A stretch of 64,000 nucleotides of DNA from Molossus alvarezi (taxonomy: Eukaryota > Chordata > Mammalia > Chiroptera > Molossidae), in the NCBI GenBank assembly GCA_037176705.1, contig CM073891.1:97399827-97463826 (forward strand), read 5' to 3'. Made by a program: the position numbers and the translations under genes. The notes under the pieces were generated by a model. It worked only from the letters and a program-made list of their open reading frames with translations, made no database searches and was not told where the DNA came from. Every line of letters starts with the position of its first letter. The stretch's first letter is position 1. Shown here piece by piece: positions 56,982 to 64,000 of this stretch.

Positions 56982-57579
56982 CTAAAAGGAAGAAGATGGG
57001 TGTAAGACCTCAAAACCGAAGTGATGAAAGGCGTGCCAGCCACTCATCCTCCCACCTTGAGCACTTTTTAGAAAGTGAATCATCAAATTAAATGTTGTAA
57101 TCCAATTTCCAAAATTGTTCTACTCCACTTCAACTGCTGTCACCTCTAATAATCTTACAGGCATTAAATGCATTCGTTTCAAACCTCATTCTCTCCAGAT
57201 TTTGCAACACCTGAGGCTCTGGATCACTCCGCCTTCTCCTTCCTGACGGGAACCCAGCGGGCTCTTCTCTCTCTCCAGGGCTGCAGATCCAGCTCCTGCT
57301 CCTAACCCTCCAAACCACGGCTTCCCCCAAAGGCTTGGTCCCCCGTGCTCTGGCCTCTCTGCATGCTCACCCCCTGAAGACCTCAACCATCGCTTTTGGA
57401 TGACAAATGTGAACTGTCCTTCTTTGGCTAGACCTTTCAACATGGGCCCTAGTTCCACAGTTTCAGCTACTTGGGAAATTCCCCTTAAATGTCTGAAACC
57501 AAACAAACGCCCTTATCCCCTCAAACCCGGTTTCTCTTTCCAGTCATTACATGCCTGATCGTTCTTTAGATCTGGAAGC
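56982..57579. other. Unassigned, perhaps L2
   Basis: 57,190-57,500 is C/T-rich in the style of L2 but not firmly assignable. The 106-codon minus frame is the complement of that stretch. Confidence 0.3.
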
Positions 57580-57854
57580 CTGAGACCACTTTCTACTCTC
57601 ATTTTCCCCTCTCCGTCTGCTGCACCCTGTGGGTTCTACCTGTCTCTCTCGTCTCCTTCCACTACCCCCATCACTACTTTGCTGCTGGATTACTTCACTC
57701 GGCTCTAACTCCCACTCCTCCCTTTCTTCAGTTCATCTTTGAAACTGCTACCAGATTAATCTTCTGCTAGACACCATGATTTTTTCCTTTCAAAATCACA
57801 CCATCGCCCCTTTTCTTCAGCACACAGACACTGTGGTAGTTTTGTTTGTTTGTT
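57580..57854 (+). mobile_element. L2 LINE fragment
   Basis: 'CTGCTGGATTACTTCACTCGGC', 'AAACTGCTACCAGATTAATCTTCTG', 'TTTCAAAATCACACCATCGCC', ending at a Ves. Confidence 0.5.
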
Positions 57855-58021
57855 TTTAAACATCCACCTGAGAGGGACACATCGACGGTTTGCCTCCTGC
57901 ACAACCTTGACCAGGGCCAGGGATGAACCGCAACCGAGGTACATGCCCTTGGCTGGAACCGAACCCACGACTCACTGGTCCGTGGGTCGACACTCCACCG
58001 CTGAGCCAAACCGGCCAGGGC
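57855..58021 (-). repeat. Ves SINE, internally shortened (minus)
   Basis: The head is complete ('GAGCCAAACCGGCCAGGGC'), but the GA/CT tract and tail are reduced to 'AACATCCACCTGAGAGGGAC'. A (GTTT)n stretch precedes it. Confidence 0.85.
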
Positions 58022-58349
58022 TCTGCCTCGACGTTAGCCTATGCTAATCTCACAAGAAATATCCTGATTCTCTCTTCTAAACTATAGTCAATACTTTCTT
58101 TTAGTCTAAATTCAAAATCTACTTACCAATGAAACTTTTCTATTTTTTAATGCGTATAAACATGTATCTGATTTCCAAAACATGTATTTGAATTATATAA
58201 TGTATAAATCATGGTTTTGCTCTCTTTATAATCCCCATATTAATGGACAAATAGACAAACTTGTTTAAAATTAACTGTCATGACCTTTCAAAAAAAGTTC
58301 TGAATGTCTTTTAACAATGAGCATACACAATACAGTTTATTTCACTTTT

Positions 58350-58584
58350 TTTAAATCCTCACCAGATATACTTTTCCACTTATTTTCAGACAGAGTGGGA
58401 GGGAGAGAGAGAGAGAAAGAAACATCGATGGAAAGAGACACATCAATTGGTTGCCTCCCACACAACCCTGACCAGGGCAGGGGACCAATCCGCAACCGAG
58501 ATATGTGCCTTTGAACAGAATTGAACCCGCGACCCTTTGGTCCTCGGGCCAATGTTCTAACCACTAAGCAAAACCGGCCAGGGC
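58350..58584 (-). repeat. Ves SINE (minus)
   Basis: TSD AGTTTATTTCACTTTT (58,334-58,349) against AGTTTACTTCACTTTT (58,586-58,601). Confidence 0.92.
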
Positions 58585-59048
58585 AAGTTTACTTCACTTT
58601 TAAAAGTGGCAAATAGTTTGAGAGAATAATTTAGTAGAACATATTACCAAAAAAATATACATGGTCTATGAGTAAGCAACTCCACTTCCAGGAATCTACT
58701 TTACAGATATAGTAACACAAGTACGCACAAATACAGGTACAGGATTTTCTTCACAGTATTGTTTATAATAGGGTTAAGTCAAAAGCAACATGAAATACAT
58801 CAGTAGAAAAAAATTAAATTAAGGTACAATAGACAGCCATGCATTGACCTGGTCAGATCTCCATGAGATAACAAATGATAAATGCAAGTTTCACAAAGAA
58901 AAGAAAATATTTAACAACAATTATGTAAAACCCATCTGAGAAAAACTTTAAAACATTCCTTAAAAGGCACAAATGAAGACCTGAACATGGAAAGATATTT
59001 CTTACTTTGGTATAGAACAAGTCAACATCAAAAAAATGTACAAACGTA
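58585..59048. other. AT-rich, probably L1-derived
   Basis: 'TATTACCAAAAAAATATACATGG', 'AGTAAGCAACTCCACTTCCAGGAATC' recalls the L1 C-terminal or 3' region, but the match is loose. Confidence 0.3.
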
Positions 59049-59235
59049 GCCCAGCAGGAGTAACTCAGGTGGCTGGGTGTCCACTGGTACACCGATTGCC
59101 ATTTTGATTCCCAGTCAGGGCACATGCCTGGGTTTCAGGTTCAATCCCCGGCTGGGGCGCATGTAGAGCGCATGATTGATGTTTCTCTCTCTCCCCCTTC
59201 TCTCTCTTAGCATAACGCTCAGGTGAAAGTTTTTT
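59049..59235 (+). repeat. Ves SINE, older (plus)
   Basis: 'GCCCAGCAGGAGTAACTCAGGTGG', 'CATGCCTGGGTTTCAGGTTCAATCC', 'AACGCTCAGGTGAAAGTTTTTT'. Very short CT tract. Confidence 0.8.
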
Positions 59236-59550
59236 AAAAATGTATAAATTTAATGCAATTTCCATAACTATACCAATAATTCTTTTTAATAACGCAAAAC
59301 AGCTGATACTGAACCTCCCCAAAATACATGTGCACAAACAGCCAGGAAAACACTAAACGCCAGAGCAGAGGATTAGTCTTTCCAGGCATCAAATTATACT
59401 TCAAAGCTTTGATAATGAGAAGTGTGCTACTGGTCAGCAGCAAACCAGTGGAGCAATACAAAAAGTTCAAAACCAGACCCCAATGCAGACGGTACTTCAG
59501 TGCACATATGGTAAAGACGATATCTAGAAATCGCTGGGGCAAAACTGACT

Positions 59551-59880
59551 TCTTTTGTATCCAGATGTGTTTACTGGTATGGTTGCCCCTCCTCCTGCTT
59601 CTGGTGCTGCTGGTTCTGCTTCCTTCTGAAGGAGCCTCCAGGAGGAAGCAAGGCTGACAGAGGACAGCGGAGCAGCCACCACACAGAACCACCACCTGTG
59701 CGCGGCCGAAGACGGCGGTGATTTTACAGCATCCTGGGCGTTTCGCATCCAGGAAGCAGGAACTGGGCTCTGTACCAGGCGCTTCCTCTTGTTTCCACTT
59801 CTCCTCTTTTAAAGAGGGATGAAGGGGATTCTTGGCGAGAGGCACGCTGTCCTGGGGAGGTCAGCACAGCCAGAAAGCCA
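59551..59880 (-). pseudogene. RPS27: Processed pseudogene of ribosomal protein S27
   Basis: On the minus strand the text follows RPS27 mRNA: 5' leader (CTTTCTGGCTGTGC..), the reading frame at about 59,845-59,650 (PLAKNPLHP, then KITAVF and [17 protein letters not shown]), and a 3' UTR remnant (TAAACACATCTGGATA). The start codon is GTG instead of ATG (59,843-59,845). The first zinc-finger cysteine is Arg (KRPGC for the usual KCPGC). Small indels shift the middle and the C-terminal tail. It has no introns, a short A-rich end, and the TSD AAAACTGACTT (59,541-59,551; 59,881-59,891). It is a dead retrocopy inserted in an L1. Active RPS27 is a zinc-ribbon protein of the small ribosomal subunit. Confidence 0.88.
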
Positions 59881-60168
59881 AAACTGACTTTTTAATAAAC
59901 AGTTAAAATAATCGGTTAGCCATTTTGAAAAAGATAAAATGAGATCCATACTTTATACCATTTATAAGAACAGATACCAAATGATCTAAATGTAAAACAA
60001 TGAAGCCACATGAGTACTAGAGGGGGAAATGGTGACTTTTTCTCTAACCTTGACATACGGAAAGGTATGCATGCTATGTCTCAAAATCAGGAAGAATAAA
60101 AAGAAACTGACAACCTGATTAGATCAAATTTTTAGTAATATTTTTTACATGGCCAAAAAAAATAATAG

Positions 60169-60408
60169 TCCTGGCCAGAGTGTCTAAGTGGTTAGAGCAT
60201 TGGCCCGTGCACTGAAGGGTCTCAGGTTCAATTCCCGGTCAAGGGCACCTGTCTGGGTTGCAGGTTCAATCCCTGGCCCTGGTCAGAAAGCATGCAGGAG
60301 GCAACCAATCGATGTGTCTCTCTCACATTGACGCTTCTCTCTCTCTCCCTCCTCCCTCCCATCTAATCTATAAAAATCAACGGAAAAAATATCCTCAGGT
60401 GAGGATTA
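60169..60408 (+). repeat. Ves SINE, older (plus)
   Basis: 'TCCTGGCCAGAGTGTCTAAGTGGTTAGAGC', 'GCACTGAAGGGTCTCAGGTTCAATTCC', 'AATATCCTCAGGTGAGGATTAATAAC'. Inside L1. Confidence 0.85.
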
Positions 60409-61466
60409 ATAACAACAATAAAATACCATCGTTATCAAAAGCCAATTGATAAAATGGGAGAGAATATTTGCCTCAGCACAGAAAAGGCTAATATCCATAA
60501 TACATAAAGAACTCCTAAAATTGAGGAAATAAAGACTAATAAACTGACAGAAAAATGGGCAGAGGACATGAATACACATACACGTATACATACTTACACG
60601 CTTATGTCCTTTAAATATATGAAAAGACGTTCTATTACACTCATAAAAGATATACAAATTAAAACTACATGGCGATGCTAATTCTCACGTATCAGACCAA
60701 TAACAATTAAACAGTATGAAAAGTCACTCTCGGTGACTCTCTTAACACAGCTCCTTGGAGAACGGCTGCTTCCAGGGCTGAGGCAGAGAGGACACAAGGA
60801 GGATCGTTCTGTGCCAGGAAGTGAGGATGTGTCAAAAAGACACCAGAGCCAGCTTGAAGGGGCTCCCACTGTCTAAATCTAGGACAATTTGAATATTAAA
60901 AGTAAGTAATGATAATAAAATAAGAAATAAGTAAGAATCTATGTGTCTACACTGACACAAATAAATAAGAAAGAAATAAGGGAATGTTCATTCCTCTTTG
61001 TGGAAGAAAGCCAACAAAAAAAAAAAAAAAAGAGGAAATGATGGAATTTTACATCACCACTGGGAAACTATTATAAGAATAATTGAGTCAGGCAAGAATC
61101 ACCCAGGGATTCTAAGGCCAGTAAGTTTGAGGAATAACAGGGCATTAACTAAAAATATCACTCCACGAGATAGTCACTGTCTAAAAGGGGGGAGATAGTA
61201 ACCACCCTGGACACACCTGGCAGACAGGGCCTTAGCAAGTGATCAAAGTTAACACTGCTAGCAGTGGGACAAACTGCATGTGCCTCTGAATAGGATGCAC
61301 CAAGAAGAACACAATGTCCCTTGTGTAACATTGTTGTCGAAAGTACAGAACCGGAATCTAACCACGAGGAAACTTCAAACAAACCAAAACTAAAGGACAT
61401 TCTAGTAATGACTGGTTCGTACTCTTCCAAAATGTCAAAGCCATGAAACATATAAAGAAAGACTGA

Positions 61467-61696
61467 GCCCTGACCAGGTGACTCAGTTGGTTGGAGCATC
61501 ATCCTGTACACCAAAATGTGGCGGGTTCGATTCCTGATCAGGGCACATACCTAGGTTTCAGGTTTGATCCTTGGTCGGGGCATGTAGGAGAGGCAACTGA
61601 TTGATGTTTCTCTCTCACATCAATGCCTCGCTCGCCATTTCTCTCTCTCTAAAATTGATTAAAAAACCTTCCTCGGGTGAGGATAAAAAATATATC
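61467..61696 (+). repeat. Ves SINE, older (plus)
   Basis: 'GCCCTGACCAGGTGACTCAGTTGG', 'CATCATCCTGTACACCAAAATG', 'CATACCTAGGTTTCAGG', 'CTTCCTCGGGTGAGGATAAAAAA'. Imperfect TSD near GAAAGACTGA / GAAAAACTGT. Confidence 0.88.
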
Positions 61697-62439
61697 GAAA
61701 AACTGTTTCAGATAAAAGGAGACCACATGTAACATATCAGCCAGGATTCTCTTACTATAAAGACATTTTTGCAATAATTGATGGACTTTGTATTTAGATA
61801 ATATTATTGCACCAGTGTTAATTTCCTAATTTAGAAAAGAATAAACTTAATAAATTAGGTGGAAAAGTAAGTTCTGGCCAAGAATGCATAATGTGAATCT
61901 AACAATTAGGAAACATGAGACAAACAAAATATGAGAAACTTTCTAATAATAAAAAAAAGGACAGGTACTCAAGTCTTGAAAAATGTCAATCTGATAAAAG
62001 ACAAAAAAAAAAAAAAATGGTGGCAATATTCCAGATTAAAGGATATTAAACAGCTATAACAACTAAATGTGATACATAACCCTAGACTGGATCTCGTACC
62101 ATAGGGGGAAGATGTGATAAAGGACTTTATTAGCTCAACTGACAAAACTGCAATACAGGTAGCAGATGAAAATATTTTAAGAATATAAATATCTGAAGTA
62201 GTAACCATTATGTAAGCATATGTTCTTACTTTTAGGAAATACACACTAAAATATTTAGGGGTTAAGGGCCATGGTATACATAACATTTTCAAATGATTCA
62301 GAAAAAAATACATATATACACATAGAGAACAAGAAAATATACACAAATAAGTAAATGAGAAAAATGTTAATAGGTGAATCTAAGTAAAAATAGTTGTTCT
62401 CTGCATTATCCTCAGGATTTTTGCAACTTTTAAATTTTT

Positions 62440-62678
62440 TGTTTTGTTAATCCTCACCCAAGAGTATTTTTCCATTGATTTTTAGATAGAGAGGAGGGAG
62501 AAAGAGAGAGAAACATTGATGTGAGAGAAACAAATAGATTGGTTTCTCCCACACGACCCAGACCTAGGCGAGGGATCAAACCTGCAGCCCAGGTATGTGC
62601 CCTTGCCCAGAATCAAACCCGAGATCCTTCAGCCTACAGGCCAACGCTGTAACTGCTGAGTCAAACCGGCCAGGACAT
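62440..62678 (-). repeat. Ves SINE (minus)
   Basis: TSD AACTTTTAAATTTTT at 62,425-62,439 and 62,679-62,693, perfect. Confidence 0.92.
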
Positions 62679-62899
62679 AACTTTTAAATTTTTAATAGCT
62701 ATCCTCTAAATGAAATTATTCAGAAGTATCATAAAATAGATAAGATCAATAATCTTAAAAAAAAAAAAAAAACTATTTTTCTTAAGAGTTCATTTGAGAG
62801 ATGAGGTATCTCAAATGACCACATTGTATCCTAAGGAAAACACAACCGGAAAGAAGATGAAGTGTGCAAAGGAAATTCTACCACCTGTGGGTAAGATCA

Positions 62900-63110
62900 T
62901 TTAGCTTATCTACAGTCAGGCTACCTGGCTCTGAATCTGCACTCCTAGCCCTAAGCTTTCCTATCCTTTGATTTTTCTCCTCTACAAAGTGGGAATGATA
63001 ACAGTATCTATTCCTTAGGGTTACTGTGGGATTAACAGAATAATAAAAGAAAAACATCTTACAAAGTGCCCAACACATGGTAAGCAGTCGTTATTATTAC
63101 TATTATTTCT
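62900..63110 (+). repeat. MIR SINE
   Basis: 'CAGGCTACCTGGCTCTGAATCTGC', 'TTTTCTCCTCTACAAAGTGGGAATGATAACAG', 'AGTGCCCAACACATGGTAAGC'. Confidence 0.75.
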
Positions 63111-63530
63111 GCCTTGTACTGTACTATAACTGGCATAGGGTTTGGGGCCTTTGATAACTGATTACAAAGGGAACTGGAGAAGAATTCTTCACGTTTATCC
63201 AGCACCACATCTAGTAAAGATGCTGATTTTAGGTCCCTGGTGTTTAGGGAGAATAGCCCCTGGGGTGAAAAAGGTTCTCTAACAAATTCCTATGCCTTGA
63301 CAAAAATATTGATTGAAAAGATCCAGTTCTTTCCATCTTATTTCTATGATTACCACGCAAAATTACTATCTACAGTTCATCCTTTTAACAAGCTGGCCAC
63401 AGTATATCCGCCAGTGTGAATTAATACACTGGGATATTCAATCTCCTGTAAGCTTGCGTAGCTTGGTTAGCTTCCCTCAGTCTCACAATTCCCATTGACT
63501 GAATGAATTGATAAAATCAGATGTCTTCAC
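63111..63530. other. Unique sequence, nothing recognised
   Basis: No repeat or frame is supported. Confidence 0.3.
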
Positions 63531-63583
63531 CTGCAAAGTCTCAGCCCAGATGCCTGTTCAGACAGTGCAGAGTTCCTCTCCTT
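63531..63583 (-). CDS. Possible exon (minus), unrecognised
   Basis: 53 nt. Acceptor CCCCTGATTGCCTTCAG and donor GTGAAG (plus 63,525-63,530) are acceptable. Frame KERNSALSEQASGLRLC starts in phase 0 and leaves two bases, which fits the one-base start of 56,887-56,981. An upstream alternative acceptor would add eight codons. It is short, so chance is possible. Confidence 0.3.
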
Positions 63584-63749
63584 CTGAAGGCAATCAGGGG
63601 CTAGCTGCCCAGACAGGAAGTGAACTACCACTGTTGAAATGTTAACTTTCCAGAAGCATCTGTCAAGGGCAGACCACCTGTCTCCATTAACCCTAGGATG
63701 CCTAAGGAACATCAGGAGCAATTCAACACTCACTGATTAATAAACACTG

Positions 63750-63992
63750 GCCTTGCTCTGGCTGGTTTGGCTCAGCGGTTAGAGTGTCAGCCTTCAGACC
63801 AGAGAGTCGCGGGTTTGATTCCGGTTAAGGGTAGTGGCTCGGTCCCTGGCACTGGTCGGGTGGTGCAGGAGGCAACCAATCCATGAGTCTCTCTCACATC
63901 GATGTTTCTCTCTCTCTTTCCTTCCCCCTCCCACTCCATCTGAAGATAAAATGGAAAAATATACTTGGGTGAGGATTAAAAAACACACAAAC
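63750..63992 (+). repeat. Ves SINE at the window edge (plus)
   Basis: 'GCTCTGGCTGGTTTGGCTCAGCGG' to 'TACTTGGGTGAGGATTAAAAAAC'. TSD AAACACTG at 63,742-63,749 and 63,993-64,000, so the copy is complete just inside the window. Confidence 0.9.
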
Positions 63993-64000
63993 AAACACTG

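Larger units (their letters stand above)
59236..60695 (+). mobile_element. L1 ORF2 relic, split by an RPS27 pseudogene and a Ves
   Basis: ORF2 text at 59,240-59,545 ('TATAAATTTAATGCAATTTCC', 'GGCATCAAATTATACTTCAAAGC') continues at 59,892 ('GGTTAGCCATTTTGAAAAAGATAAAATGAGATCC') and after a Ves at 60,409 ('TGGGAGAGAATATTTGCC', 'AGGCTAATATCCATAATACATAAAG', 'ATATGAAAAGACGTTC'). All frames are broken. Confidence 0.75.
60900..62710 (+). mobile_element. Ancient L1 (L1M-type) 3' end, split by two Ves
   Basis: 'AAGTAAGAATCTATGTGTCTACACTGAC', 'AACTAAAGGACATTCTAGTAATGACTGG', 'GATAATATTATTGCACCAGTGTTAATTTCC', 'TTTTAGGAAATACACACTAAAATATTTAGGGG', 'TAATAGGTGAATCTAAG'. It is the same 3' end type as at 15,540-15,955, here longer and possibly partly duplicated (61,720-61,850 against 62,020-62,200). 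Confidence 0.62.

Noticed and set aside
59234..59845. 203-codon minus ORF as a gene
   Set aside because: It begins at a GTG in the RPS27 pseudogene, then runs into antisense L1. It is a pseudogene joined to repeat.
848..64000. Helitron or CRISPR-like arrays
   Set aside because: Repeated units are dispersed SINEs with TSDs, not regularly spaced repeats. No Helitron end pattern (5' TC, 3' hairpin with CTRR) was seen.

Overview
The window looks like bat nuclear DNA (Chiroptera, probably Yangochiroptera). The evidence is at least 46 copies or fragments of tRNA-derived Ves-type SINEs on both strands, many with perfect target-site duplications (TSDs), over a background of mammalian repeats: MIR, L2, L1, MaLR LTRs, Tigger1 and hAT-type MER relics. 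I saw no prokaryotic genes, rRNA or true tRNA genes, CRISPR arrays or Helitron signature. The species is not determined.

Most of the sequence is repeat-filled intergenic or intronic DNA. Left part (1-15 kb): three hAT-type relics or fragments, two opposed MaLR LTRs, L2 and MIR pieces and scattered Ves. Middle (15-33 kb): a plus-strand L1 with its reverse-transcriptase core deleted, a stack of minus-strand L1 remnants holding four Ves, a long L2 and a dense Ves cluster. Right part (33-64 kb): L2 pieces, a 19-bp minisatellite grown inside an hAT-type relic, a Tigger1 deletion derivative, a processed pseudogene of ribosomal protein RPS27 inside an L1, and ancient L1 3' ends.

No intact gene is visible. 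I found a series of minus-strand segments between about 63.6 and 9.7 kb, each with a splice acceptor, one open frame and a donor. Several neighbouring pairs keep the reading phase (63.5 to 56.9 to 50.4 kb; 40.2 to 38.3 to 36.7 to 32.5 to 22.4 to 9.7 kb). I do not recognise the protein, and phase breaks around the 45.1-kb segment mean exons are missing or some calls are wrong. A second, weaker plus-strand pair lies at 4.3-5.6 kb. These are hypotheses.

The repeats give a relative history. MIR and L2 are oldest. MaLR, hAT, Tigger and L1 came next, and Ves SINEs are inserted into all of them, sometimes in pairs at one site. Most longer open frames in the window are simple repeat, SINE, LINE or antisense artefacts.
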